Shown piece after piece: positions 37,601-43,070 of a stretch of DNA of 64,000 nt. Source of the DNA: a virus. Where the stretch lies: IMG/VR virus record IMGVR_UViG_3300030060_004277, positions 1 through 64,000 of that record. One strand, given 5' to 3'. Made by a program: the position numbers and the translations under genes. Within the stretch, counting starts at the first letter, position 1. Every line of letters begins with the position of its first letter. Under the pieces are notes generated by a model. It worked only from the letters and a program-made list of their open reading frames with translations, had not been told where the DNA came from and did no database searches.

Positions 37601-39537
37601 TGTATCTCTACGTAAGGAGCGAACTTGACATTGGTTGACGTCAGTTGGGGAACGTGAAGCAGTGCGACTCTGCTCTTCTTGGAGGGTCTCAGATAGTGCT
37701 TTCTGATGTCGCTCTCATACTTATCACCTAACCTAGGCACTGGGCCCTTTAACGCAAATGGCCTGAAGTCGAAACTGGGACCGCCGATTGCTATCAGTTT
37801 CCTCTTGCCAGTAGGAGGACTGTTCGTATCCTGATAGGAGTTGACGGCATGTGTCACAGTTGCTGTGTTGGTAACTCTGTTCGCTGCTATGGGATTCAGG
37901 TCCCTATACACGTCCACCCTGCTGTTGATTGGTACCTGATGCTCTACGCCTTTCTGCATCTGGTCATAGACTATGTCTATCAAATCCGCTTGACCATCGC
38001 CCTTGAGATTCACTATCTCATCATTGGCATCAGGTAGCATTCTCAAATAGGAATGACCATCGACGTGGTTCTTCACATGCCTTCCGCTGTGACCTATCTG
38101 GAACTCCGTAGGCACATCAGCATACCAAGAGACCGCGAATGGATTGTCAGTGTCGGTGTCAGTGATTGACATCCTCGATGAGTAGACCAGCCCATGCACA
38201 GCATAATCGCTCTCATCTATGACCATCTGCCCTGTTCTGTCTACCATCTGCGTAGAGAAGTGAGGTGGTTGAAATGGCTTGCCGGTCCCTGAGTCTACTA
38301 GTAGGTCTGCGCCGATTACAACAAAGTAGTCATCAGAGTCAGTGGTTCTGTTTTTGTTCAGGACGCCAATCAGCCCATCATTAGCCACACCCCTGTTATG
38401 GTCCAAGTGAATGCTGGAGACGGTGAGAGTCGCTGTCCCGAACATCGTGTTTATCGAATGTAATCTCACTCTCTCTGGTGGTGAGCCATTGGGCTTCTTC
38501 GTCTTTCGGTCTATCGAATTGGGGTTGATGAGGAGGTTGTATGGTACGTGAGGAATGTACTTGTTGCCATCGCTATGATGCACTATGGTGTATTTTCCGG
38601 AACTGTACGGGGATGCTGTGAAGTCCACGTTGCCACCTGTGAAATTGCTGGTGGTCGCTGCTTTGCCAGTAAGAGCCGTCGCTAGGGCTTGAGCGTCACT
38701 GGCGCTTATGCTCATGGTGCTTAGACCACTGCTGGTGTAGTCGTTGGTGATTGATGTGAATGATATCTCATTCTCTATTGGTGATATGGGTTCCTCGAAC
38801 CTATAGAGGAGCATTGTGGTATCGTCTTTCAAAGGGGATTTGCCATCTATCATCCCCTCTTTGAAAGCGGCTTTGATATGCACTGCCTCCATTACACCCC
38901 TGAACTGACCTCCCTTGCCTCCGATGTAGATGTTGGAATTGGATTGAGACATTCTCTTCGGTCTGTCCTTGAGGCTCTTCTCCGCCATGAGTTCTCCATT
39001 GACATAGAGTTGTATCCCCTTCTGTCTCACTGCTGCTACTACGTGTAGAAGTTGCCTGTGGTTCTTGTTCAAATCAGTCGCATTGCCATACGTGCTCGTA
39101 TCGAATCTGTTGTAAGAGTCATGGATGCCCCCGAAGTTGGAGGCTGGGTATACTGTACCCTCAAATCTGTTGGAGGTTTTACTACCTGTGGTTATCTCAT
39201 GGTACTCGTCTTTGCTACCATTATTGAGGTAGATACCGAAGGTCGCCGGTCCGGGCGTGTCTATGTTTCCCACCGTGAGTTTGAACTGACCCTCCTTCTC
39301 TACGACAGTGCCACCACAGTCAGGCATCAACCAAGTCTCGATTACTATCTCGTTGGTGTACCTGCCTGAGGTGATTGACAAATCCGGATTTGGATTGCTG
39401 TCATCCAGTATCTCCCTCATGCTGGTATTGCCCTGAGCATCCCTGAAGCCAATGATGGGAGAGCCGTCGGGAACCAGTATGCTATCGCTCACACCATCGA
39501 AGAAGAATGCATGATTGGTGCGACTGATAACTGACAT
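22636..39537 (-). CDS. Giant virion/tail-tip protein, 5633 aa
   Basis: A single uninterrupted ORF of 16.9 kb, about a quarter of the window, from ATG 39537 with GAGGAAG upstream. The first ~250 residues resemble a LamG/concanavalin-A-like jellyroll (LHVVAAVRQKGIQLYVNGEL...SNIYIGGKGGQFRGVMEAVHI). A short domain recurs about 1750 residues apart: YIIVSAGNTDFTSIGASDSN near residue 680 and YRIVSTGSTDFTTVGAADSN near 2435, each followed by GSGTGTAR. The rest is Gly/Asn/Thr/Ser-rich, beta-type, with few cysteines and no transmembrane helix. Located between the post-tape-measure protein and the hub, it is most likely a huge tail-tip or side-fibre protein for host contact. No catalytic motif was recognised. 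Confidence 0.85.
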   Translation of the reverse strand: MSVISRTNHAFFFDGVSDSILVPDGSPIIGFRDAQGNTSMREILDDSNPNPDLSITSGRYTNEIVIETWLMPDCGGTVVEKEGQFKLTVGNIDTPGPATFGIYLNNGSKDEYHEITTGSKTSNRFEGTVYPASNFGGIHDSYNRFDTSTYGNATDLNKNHRQLLHVVAAVRQKGIQLYVNGELMAEKSLKDRPKRMSQSNSNIYIGGKGGQFRGVMEAVHIKAAFKEGMIDGKSPLKDDTTMLLYRFEEPISPIENEISFTSITNDYTSSGLSTMSISASDAQALATALTGKAATTSNFTGGNVDFTASPYSSGKYTIVHHSDGNKYIPHVPYNLLINPNSIDRKTKKPNGSPPERVRLHSINTMFGTATLTVSSIHLDHNRGVANDGLIGVLNKNRTTDSDDYFVVIGADLLVDSGTGKPFQPPHFSTQMVDRTGQMVIDESDYAVHGLVYSSRMSITDTDTDNPFAVSWYADVPTEFQIGHSGRHVKNHVDGHSYLRMLPDANDEIVNLKGDGQADLIDIVYDQMQKGVEHQVPINSRVDVYRDLNPIAANRVTNTATVTHAVNSYQDTNSPPTGKRKLIAIGGPSFDFRPFALKGPVPRLGDKYESDIRKHYLRPSKKSRVALLHVPQLTSTNVKFAPYVEIHYNAVDLTGASMHKTVTGGSFVSGTTYIIVSAGNTDFTSIGASDSNVGTIFNATGTGSGTGTARPYYPMLMVEKTVPASDVSTGAGSFIYDAIVDSLSSGKTLYAAGGILEFNAGDLQSASNMLQPHGLIGDNSEGYSADTDIDETLSPANYTPRADDASQNITPSVILDSTSVDGSHESVFNMVSFPKISAGVSLTDKGDFSRVEPDTVVGSPSAGQFDTAITPSYSNTHEVFDIIDNVAIPDGSVSNMMLVVQPSDRRRTNQLSNYIDRSASTNNPSLFRIMCLLSRARVRSVRENDAADRGNYTVINCVGLSESAASRNVDLVGTGSPDSHIVKEIEPNAPVVTVTLGGPGQGAMDTKPVYQKSMLAHESYSTRRAYAVEAVKLDMDFSTGTGTLLVEPLNNNSEDLASWGTYGFPRYGRIYLPDGSSAKYSSKSGTTFTFTLSTLGSGDFISASGSEYTSIGEILNATGLMVGDTSGAVEIYGNFTVFSEPDFGDESNIENGSTVNDRMHQALNDVSHDYQLGTQYASTRAIAEIPLFTNQFFKSTVGPDNGFKIHVDATHTAHTYNPSPVGRRFKSRPPTDREASSAYSFAIEKREFVKSTYITKIEGDVTNGLDLYLNDIDVFPAPTKTNAKYHGTSHRRYRKIFTATGEWAWYSSIDYTNGSIRIGEPGVISGLYAITDGFLDSLQTGASVFLGGPLLDSDIDVISSDEFTPSSDFEGRSEYHYDAASVKTQGGNVDYGLRQYVTAVEFKAGPESNPHAPKVEVKRATGKPLSELKTSLGNSEFALTLTLSPEDFARFPNLGYDDIANAPKEQGELIYEVQYNDGSTIHRYHYHGNLKTIGSVTTPDNSITLAYTTAVGTNPTSLVGKKITLSRKAARVIRETSAFGTGQTFYDGGVVYRELFNNMHIDTSLGITAYSSTARAYVEIDSSDLGKKTLHNLHGMNIKKDDEVYYYVDTTTDEIKKIGTVTRVDGSTIHLSGNAPDIPSNAKLAVAMGDYEDRDAILNAKWLNPYAPGGLRNGDTIWANMSYNNPHAVEGLFAKSRGVYDESQVWSEFTGGSGSLSDSPRDSTPIENFLIGNDCLETARNYVQHVNRTIEENYLALGLTASQAPTIAYTDPYLFTADHARVLLYDVAHDREFIAFQDIFMQVQTSPEATQLGWRKEVVDTGGTSRTSLYKLNAQYAGSAPSPWTTQIDVTNGYLSQNPYIRSTQQSKFIESAYAHDLANRQTSDLLESTVPTGTYKLPTDGRDNTSVRIYGKAHGHHVHTEYSLGGTVDGLRHGYSTVPRTNDSASLSEVADTLHFLTRIPLDSSDVFTSALVTHRKSTSSSGYNLRDPSTFFDTPDGTRVIPAFLCLRGIRAESLDLTSHEESRLQHLPEWKDMDFVRRLTIDMGEVKNREGVVNIRQAAEEVVRLINQHGALTARTNNGSAHDPSPFWHVDDKNKGTHMGYVRAHIGREVQDLKGDTGVSIVVHSTVPGATGRNFCVWLDNSTGQDTYEPEFLIGHGGRWRNFWALPEENEGENMHPAPMPLNKHGRPFAPITTLRQYITAEESGEDVHSVSDFEDDTVLRAVSDSISGKSHNTINVESLDVKGSSSTLTKGLRVGSRATGRVNFGGLVATGVPGWAPNAGTWGFGKVNERGFNNRYGKSTGSYGSYVPSADKLSDNIGSGQVFGFRFKDNTGDEFGVRYVYKQVSESFSNENTILPNTIDDEVCVFFDDRDTSQGGFTIGKHMFGSGDSTGRMAVDYGDSSLTNVDTAGGFVTGHRYRIVSTGSTDFTTVGAADSNVGTFFVATGAGSGTGTARAVPTVTEHAWKGGRWRGVPSPEATIAVGSSVGLDGGGLSLSGTTLTITHARPYSHMSSDIDILGYYGFPKENGVIHIHGRKLTVAPADDVHLGYVASYSRREGDKFYDVEGFTSTELATISGNGGEFISAGPNWTCLVTDELMAAVTAAAVNAGNIINSAEGLKFDCTDMYAADGRTFGEWGVSPTAITIRAYNPNKTLRPLNTSFSATLHPDQGIKAAHLEFGELEKTLRPTGSVGYAFGTSRAVSDADIDKSRNIDCGYIPYTLLQIRTAARGPNSNTATPVLVDSSNIPVSIKKWREGLKGISFTRSSGDHILPKIDNPQLLTDEAGGLRANVNNTAQDVTDFLIPYYQSHVVLKPANERARVYLSPDINTTAELRYNTTSATASTADAYDLEWVADTGSDDFDTHHTGGGGSPSASVDYLWSKWGDREHTRKFDGLRSVGSVFSEPVVMFKGGKRSRDHSVPLYFGGGFSGVTLDVNDGTQNDYSSFYTHPYANGPTGVSGIQNASEISTSFAMLDTNAMFAFFPGAALCNQHRGSITPPAFNKDNVLAPDLNKTSVLSNDIITAKPTPLVLRFPHPTARYEDHIDGTENKTTYVIFGPGQAFPFTREVNDSNGLAHSSVDAGNKFEPNPGLIVTATNNSTWASVPDSDTQSNLLFPNSIDNDKYTFGPMSKTRYNDTAGFHWRTMVNWETPAGYCMKGKFLQRPAHGRHYGQQFSDATPHHATDLLPIHPKMHTPVIAYGIAMAADTVWHMDGGFHPGGHWMDNQITFNPPHPSASSNNRINGTSWPRGDQIHPAAFRVSGTMLNKTLNYTGSSDSVTTAHAQMEYIVVDATRCQNGEEFATILGAAINTFPGAGALKALGGTHMPSMGNSLRQDRYGWVSVGTSSSGVQQSSAPTNFITVDTSNPNQVTAEQIPASGWLRAHVSNTVSWACYHSREINASGDIKFFLAPNRIEGKNEFEDIATWEDHVGGSADDFATVASNATIFVWSKAGTIRFNNENDSTRDHMTQAHFSGIADAIDRTRPIGAVGWHGERYSLLNSLKISVSTTKNASTTTTTGYAAGLGAYHPNLAFSPYGTAGTVMSTHGSVPVVAPMKHSPESIAPVDGLGTNVADALTKTRFYTNFPDSSGDGWSTGTSSPYFQDSDTTTNSVTHWSSPTNYRTTLPKELTHPQGLYTSAFLVVSYECETALKNKYDRDLIQCNGDWLHLKTTSSNKIRAAGTTQFDPRFHDQDRYIAPANAGPNVEALIVDGTAVPTGTVGANWTDTLTSDFFTNFSFTNATCDYNDDPTITHDADDKIIVGLRVIGTGIPEGATIASITSTTEFELSASTTGGSVTNGTLTFVDTTSASNDLLLKNATPGLNKTGDLLFDLDRSVGSALLESGDAQRNVSADKYTGTAYTASTGNSVAYPTEYWMGDVNAFQMYENSPAKNFSVENVVWKRMDGGNLSLPAINARGLGAVPWVTRVDTTGSSDTAFLTGEKLYGNVRFSFETTNSAMMPVLQAQELSHPEFMRKNPYSVGSVLNIPNEEIQFQSITVIDDAGQEHVIEGGSPLGTIIRGFRTPPDRGTNGKAPALANSGNTPNLKVMLPNPDSIPGNIVVRSGFDPLQAYQNETMGSGGMIHPDLGDTHIGHLFDNSVAGPRNSPTYEDHNWERINPVTFDSEVGAWNNNNPLKSSYELHDRTLLFHVTKMGHSHTHRYPTTYTHSFGSSGACSLQNQDLSVVSWTPSSSQLVVSDTPDAKVIDAGFGTKEVADSRKFLRVYNPTTDEGAVCSYTSAGSATLTVVGDVDFADFMAGQTVTNLKVVPSYYVPACSTRFFAARRMRDHAEVSGNSPDMAHTLYFAGDTIAHNAYSEPQMTPMPYPRMGHHFVTPTMPMLPGHWAHPAYQSLYERHLADFNSTTSFLDAGLFNKHTTSTNVLSEVETSLGTSLVDNINPLEAEVNFSGVNAAPSPPSDIHGGAFTLMFETGVKYDGYGVLASSGTAGTMNSLGGHTVVLEASANYTLERHFPDPAEVGAYQIVIQPNVFSNQLVGYHNYDSTVSLTSQQVNTVVGIKRDSSRSTKIGGLALVLAKEVQADVRGCEVFVNEVMLDISPDHGSQFTNVPPLMSYNPLGVQLTETPSFTRRGFPYASMFSDATPGYTLNIPWWSILHKNGPQGSEAQNYRGLTQYAPDDYYLFSRSTFGSIGNQLTINGYTSTYIDIYSNIRNNISINPKSTVVSFSNASGKVQISNSNTFPISPYYSQVVEYIGKNGVRYTKELVSRSGAVNDVNQGDYLQLQAGSDAFWNNIYDGAIVRLSYKYDTLPAGEIFTNRQKSVFAHILPDIIDGNQDTNNGFLPDAFICMWHPNLGRPNTYFSDSRTTLSGNSIDKSPYNSIPEHFETIHYHDFSHVISTGPFDFLIKTPKNTRTGEVTSGDSDHDVGGTNVMLSGFWPCGSRGGAHASRLDVYSYASSSWNLHATTDNCNFSSASNNEWTDADDDGSYSLSSGLAVGSMGGTRRRPYGYRNAVRQANNKPRYGVNPVRFQHENTANVEGNNTTDYEAGPLVQIESSAWGWSGNSTNDSTFPTTYVGVMERLTNFTGMLGHDQANLQVRYSDGRRMTRPFGTPVRTLRNPSGVERDWWGDLEGKGLTSLSVAAQYYLVDWWGNERGEAVRRAPVRGFGIRPSWDCGNAYEEDRTNSRTPYRRIWNNGKPIYNLKGIVNFSNGNVSVTSGNTVPRFGGVLNNANNNDANNLVDVFAPTHSLRVGDMGNGRGVRYPTMFNEDKLTELSSPVHTTGLVLSHNTAEPLFGNGLVRPRDDVLGADEVPRGISARLGIAENGLLKPEAVVSDRIEDIVGTSVHKDPISRTSPRIGVDADTVEGVEQHHIAINTEAHSLHTDRGVGQRVILEGGSQVKTSAVSTLTDVEYDALSFARQSSSHSTLSSAYKFSHTGAFRPYGGSYIMETRSYAGLFDDTGWGVGSLTGATSTSNPYQDTTSYSSDSVRNNESDSVVEFMLRPIRVLDKNHIEVFRFHNFLVDGTSPQYDANYYYCTSGGRYGLFTYKVENGRTGTNNIPTSRSLPDGNGPYIPVYVIVPDNSTTTPNSQGPKIPGAGVTGYDVTSLETPVSRLVISENTLQHHRSDAPRRRQEEQSDDKLRRIDYTIRPRFSQALHNKGHDGDVSYNVTEHSGDGS
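25537..25550. repeat. 14-bp palindrome inside an AT-rich island of the giant gene
   Basis: TATATTCGAATATA is its own reverse complement. It lies in a stretch (about 25501-25600) where only 24 of 100 bases are G or C, in a gene of otherwise roughly balanced composition. The reading frame is kept through it (residues near 4665). It may mark an imported segment, or may be coincidental codon use. Confidence 0.5.
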
Positions 39538-39554
39538 CCCATTTCTTCCTCACA

Positions 39555-40862
39555 TCATATCAGCATGTCTATCGGTGCGAATAGCATGTTGAAGTTGTAC
39601 ACGGTCTCACCCGCATCGTATGCGATGTCCATCTTCTGGACAGCGCCCTGTATGCCAGTGAAGGCATTATGAGGGTCGAAGTCAACACTGGCTGGTAGAG
39701 TGTTGTTGACGGATGTCTTTTCAAGGCCGTGTTTGCCAAAACCAGTTGGCATGAAGAAGTTCCTCGCTGTGTACAACTCACCATCTGATGAAGTTATAGT
39801 GGAGTTGTAGGGTATCTGTATACCTATGATGTAGTCCTTCTTCTCTTCATCGAATGAGCCAACGAAACTGCTTAGACCAGCGCCCGCGAGACTAGCAGAA
39901 GCGGTGAATCCACCCACAGCAGCAGGAGCGCCTAGACCAGCAGTGGCGGCTGTACCACCTAATGATGCCACCATGCCCCCTATGCCACCAATGACAGCAC
40001 CGAACCCTGCTAGTTTCCTACCTGTGTCAGTGACGCTGTTGTTGAGTATGCCATACAGGTCCATGGCTTTGTCACCTGCTGATTTCTTGCCACCGGTCGT
40101 ACCACCAGTGAAGGTACTGAACTCAGGTGCATTGAATGTAGCGGTGTTGTACACATTGGTCCCGCCTGTCACATTGAAGACCGGGGTCTGTGTGTTACCA
40201 TCGGAGCCAAATGAGACTTGTGTCACTCTGACCCCATAGGAGTCCCTGTTGTTCTCCTGATTTGACACGGTCTCGACCGCTGCCGTAAGTGTGGACGAGT
40301 GTTGTGCGTTGATGTAGGCAGCCACTGCTGTTGCTATCGTCTTGGCAAGTAGATTCTGAGCCGTGTCTACAGTGCTGTCAGAGGCGCTCTGCAAGTCCGA
40401 GGAGAGAAACACAAGCACGGTGGGTGTGCTACCAGCACCACCAGTCGCACTGTACGCAGCGACCTCACCACTGATGAGCGAACCGCTGGAGGTAAAACCG
40501 ACTGTCTTGTCGTCACCTGCTGTATTGGTGAAGGTTATTGTCCTAGTGCTTGCAGACAGTAATGCATTCACATTGCTGTAACTAGCCCAAGGCACACCGA
40601 CGCTCGACCCTCCCTTTCTACCGAAGTTGATTAGGCAACTGGCCTTGTTGCTTGAAGAGCCCTCCCTGTCGTCAGTAATGACTCCTTGAATGTTGATGAG
40701 TGCTGTGTTCACGTTGAAATCAGCACCAACCCTGAAACTGCCTGTGAACGGCATGGGTGCGCCGCCTACCTTCCTCTCTGTCGTGAGGGTCATGTTGGTG
40801 GCGTCTAACTCAATGAGTTTGCCGTTCTCCTGCACTAGTCTAATTGGAACTCCTGCTGGCAT
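39555..40862 (-). CDS. Distal-tail-like protein after the tape measure, 435 aa
   Basis: The gene lies directly after the tape measure, where siphoviruses encode the distal tail protein. The N-terminal third is beta-rich (TNMTLTTERKVGG, RVGADFNVNTALINIQGVI). A middle low-complexity hydrophobic stretch of Gly and Ala (GFGAVIGGIGGMVASLGGTAAT, within residues ~283-335) could be a membrane-active or packing segment. The C-end carries another beta region (VQKMDIAYDAGETVYNFNML). GAGGTGA precedes the ATG. The distal-tail role is inferred from position only. Confidence 0.55.
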   Translation of the reverse strand: MPAGVPIRLVQENGKLIELDATNMTLTTERKVGGAPMPFTGSFRVGADFNVNTALINIQGVITDDREGSSSNKASCLINFGRKGGSSVGVPWASYSNVNALLSASTRTITFTNTAGDDKTVGFTSSGSLISGEVAAYSATGGAGSTPTVLVFLSSDLQSASDSTVDTAQNLLAKTIATAVAAYINAQHSSTLTAAVETVSNQENNRDSYGVRVTQVSFGSDGNTQTPVFNVTGGTNVYNTATFNAPEFSTFTGGTTGGKKSAGDKAMDLYGILNNSVTDTGRKLAGFGAVIGGIGGMVASLGGTAATAGLGAPAAVGGFTASASLAGAGLSSFVGSFDEEKKDYIIGIQIPYNSTITSSDGELYTARNFFMPTGFGKHGLEKTSVNNTLPASVDFDPHNAFTGIQGAVQKMDIAYDAGETVYNFNMLFAPIDMLI

Positions 40863-40866
40863 CTAT

Positions 40867-41865
40867 TCACCTCGGTGCGTATCTCGCTCCCCCAACTGCA
40901 CGGGCAGTCTCCTCCTGAATCATTCTCCCTATCTCCGTTGCGAGGGCCCTCTTGTCCGACCTGTCCGTGATGCCACCTGCATTCACTGTGATGTTGAATG
41001 TCTGCGATACTCCACCTGAGACCGTAGTCCCACCACCACCGCCTCCGCCCCCAGTGACTAAGTCACCGACTGCTCCGGCTGCCGAACCAACAGCGCTTCC
41101 TGCTGCTTTGAAACCAGCCTTGACGCCTCCGAATATCTTTCCACCGACCTTGGCAGATAAATCGACTACTTTCTTGAGACCATCTATGATACCATCTAGG
41201 ACGTTACCGAGGAAGTCTATCACAGGACCGAGTGTTGCATCATAGATATTGGACATGCCTTTCATGACCGAGTCCCATGCACCTAGTAGACCATCTAACG
41301 CTACTGAGCCTATATTGACAAAACCGTCCCATAACGGTGATACCACTCTGTCCCATGCTCCTTGAAGCAAGTTGACGAATCCACCCCATGCCTTTCCAAG
41401 AAGGGCCATTGCACTTGAGCCAAGACCCTCAATCTTATCCCAGAGCGGTAAGACGTAATCCTCCCATAATCCCTGCATCTTGATTACCATGCCACTCCAG
41501 TCTCCGGTCAGGAAACTGTAGACCATTGAGGCATAATCCTTGAGAAACGAGAATATCGGGATAATCACTCCGTTGAAGATGTCTGCCATTGTGTTGACAA
41601 CCGCCATGAAACCGCTTTTTATGAACTCGAACACAGGTAGAGCAATCTCCAATAGTTTCTCAAACAGAGGCTTGACATGCTCGTCGAAGACTTCCTTCAT
41701 CTTCATGAAGGCCTTCTGCGCGGCTGTTGCTGCCAATGAGAATGCGCCAGAAAGAAGCGAGCCTATGCCGGATGCTATACCACCAAGGCTGCTCATGCTC
41801 CCACCGATGGATTTGAGCAATCCCTGTACCATGCCCAGTGATGTACTCAGTGCTCCCAGTGCCAT
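40867..41865 (-). CDS. Short tape measure protein, 332 aa
   Basis: This gene follows the frameshifted chaperone pair and overlaps its stop. It is helical with long hydrophobic stretches, a Trp-rich repeat region (GLWEDYVLPLWDKIEG, GAWDRVVSPLWDGFVN), a poly-Gly linker (GGGGGGGG) and a C-end FNITVNAGGITDRSDKRALATEI that is typical of tape measure C-termini. At about 0.15 nm per residue, a 332-aa ruler would set a tail of roughly 50 nm, short for a siphovirus. The tape measure is usually the longest tail gene; here the giant protein is far longer. Confidence 0.8.
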   Translation of the reverse strand: MALGALSTSLGMVQGLLKSIGGSMSSLGGIASGIGSLLSGAFSLAATAAQKAFMKMKEVFDEHVKPLFEKLLEIALPVFEFIKSGFMAVVNTMADIFNGVIIPIFSFLKDYASMVYSFLTGDWSGMVIKMQGLWEDYVLPLWDKIEGLGSSAMALLGKAWGGFVNLLQGAWDRVVSPLWDGFVNIGSVALDGLLGAWDSVMKGMSNIYDATLGPVIDFLGNVLDGIIDGLKKVVDLSAKVGGKIFGGVKAGFKAAGSAVGSAAGAVGDLVTGGGGGGGGTTVSGGVSQTFNITVNAGGITDRSDKRALATEIGRMIQEETARAVGGARYAPR

Positions 41866-42502
41866 CAGAAGTCCTCCTGATGTAGGAAGTCGTAGTCGAA
41901 GGTGACAGTCTCATTGCTGGTGCTGTTTTCCATCTCTTGTCTCTTCTGCGCTTTCCTTTCCTCGTCCTCGATGGCGAGGGCCCAGATGAGTGATTGTTTG
42001 AATACGTCCTCCCCCATACTGTACACCTCGTTCAATGATACCCCGTAATGTTTTGCCACGATGTAGGCGAACAACTGATTCTGCAAGTCTATGTCTTCAG
42101 TGGATTTTATTGTCTTCCTCTGTAAGAATTGCTGAACCTTCAGTTGTTCGCCTTCGTAAAACCCCCTTGCATTGCCTCCGCCAGTTCATCTGGCTTAGGT
42201 AGCAACGCTGCTATCTGTTGGCCTGCAAAGGCGTTGATTTGCATTAGTTCGTTCGTGCTTAGTTCTGGATTAGTCTTTACGACCCATTCCGAGAAAGCGT
42301 GATTCCAATATCCTTCCAAATCCAATGAGACGTCATTTCCGTCCATTAGAAACATATTCTGTGCTGCTTTCTGTACGTCAAAGAACGTGATGTCTCGAAT
42401 CCAGATTTCCATGATTTGCTCAGGGTCATCCGGGTCGACCTTAATCTCGTGCTTCTGTTCATTCTTCTTCTTCAGTATTGCTTGTTTCTCCACTATCGGC
42501 AT
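41865..42502 (-). CDS. Tail assembly chaperone G-T fusion made by -1 frameshift
   Basis: The G frame (42502 down) and the T frame (stop at 41865) are joined by a -1 shift at GGGTTTT (42158-42164). The T frame is open from the slip site, through YEGEQLKVQQFLQ and on to the acidic end FDYDFLHQEDF. The fusion would be 212 aa: 115 residues of G, 24 linking residues, then a 73-residue T part that would otherwise begin at TTG 42086 with no RBS. G/G-T pairs made by -1 slippage are a standard chaperone system for tape measure assembly in long-tailed phages, and the gene order here agrees (tube, SAP protein, G, G-T, tape measure). Confidence 0.8.
42140..42502 (-). CDS. Tail assembly chaperone G, 120 aa
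   Basis: The unshifted product of the chaperone gene. It is a mostly helical acidic protein (DPDDPEQIMEIWIRDITFFDVQKAAQNMF...FSEWVVKTNPELSTNELMQI) matching the size and location of lambda gpG-like chaperones. It ends just after the slip site (QGGFTKANN). It overlaps the end of the SAP-domain gene by 44 nt. Ribosomes that do not slip make this form; the G-T form shares its first 115 residues. Confidence 0.75.
   Translation of the reverse strand: MPIVEKQAILKKKNEQKHEIKVDPDDPEQIMEIWIRDITFFDVQKAAQNMFLMDGNDVSLDLEGYWNHAFSEWVVKTNPELSTNELMQINAFAGQQIAALLPKPDELAEAMQGGFTKANN
42158..42179 (-). promoter_or_regulatory. Programmed -1 frameshift site with upstream SD
   Basis: On the minus strand GGAGG (42179-42175) is followed after 10 nt by the heptamer G GGT TTT (42164-42158), read in the zero frame as GGG GGT TTT. 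The heptamer fits the X XXY YYZ rule. An internal Shine-Dalgarno 10-14 nt before a slippery site is the known stimulator of -1 frameshifting in bacterial dnaX-type signals. No strong downstream stem was found; CTGAA/TTCAG just beyond is too tight to be convincing. Confidence 0.75.
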
Positions 42503-43061
42503 TTTGTGTCACTTCCTCGGTTGCAGCCTCTTCTTCAGAGGGGGCATCCGACGAGTCATCAGCAGCCACTTCTTCAGCGGGGGCTTCAGCCTCGTCTTCG
42601 TCTGGTTCGACTGGGTCTTGTGTTAGGCCTTCGTCATCTCTCCTGAGACGCAGAACGACCTCTGCTTTGGTGCCTCGAACAGTTATTCCCCTGCTCTTGC
42701 ACTCTTCTCTTAGTTCTGCTACTGTCATTGAGTCATAGTCAGTGTCAGCGAATGGATTGTCTTGTGGTGCTATGGTCTCTGTGACTTCCTCAGTCTCTTC
42801 GACCTCCTCGACCTCTTCGACCTCTTCGACCTCTTCGACTGCCTCTAAGGTCTCTTGTGCAGCCTCTACCCAAGGGGGCGTCTCCACTTTTGGGTGGACT
42901 TCTATCGCTGATAGGACAGCCATGTCAATATCCTCCCTCGTTCTCAAAGTAACGTACGAGGGTCTCATCGGCATGTCGACTTTACTGAGAAGCCAAGAGA
43001 CGTAATCCACATGAGAAACTCGATTGTAGTGCTGCACTCTCTCTAAATCTTCTGGCCACAT
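42459..43061 (-). CDS. SAP-domain acidic protein between tube and chaperone, 200 aa
   Basis: The N-terminal ~60 residues are a helical domain (WPEDLERVQHYNRVSHVDYVSWLL). A coiled EEV repeat (VEEVEEVEEVEEVEE, residues ~75-89) follows, then a SAP motif at residues 111-142 (MTVAELREECKSRGITVRG), a DNA-binding helix-extended-helix, and finally a highly acidic tail rich in Glu and Ala. SAP domains are rare in tail genes. A small helical protein at this position is common, so it may be a tail protein with DNA affinity. It could also be a scaffold using the acidic tail. Confidence 0.7.
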   Translation of the reverse strand: MWPEDLERVQHYNRVSHVDYVSWLLSKVDMPMRPSYVTLRTREDIDMAVLSAIEVHPKVETPPWVEAAQETLEAVEEVEEVEEVEEVEETEEVTETIAPQDNPFADTDYDSMTVAELREECKSRGITVRGTKAEVVLRLRRDDEGLTQDPVEPDEDEAEAPAEEVAADDSSDAPSEEEAATEEVTQNADSGETSNTEEEE

Positions 43062-43070
43062 CTAATTCAC

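Noticed and set aside
42840-43040. Repeat of GAGGTCGAAGAG-like units as a possible CRISPR or regulatory repeat
   Set aside because: The repeats are in frame, have no spacers and encode the EEV segment of the SAP-domain protein.
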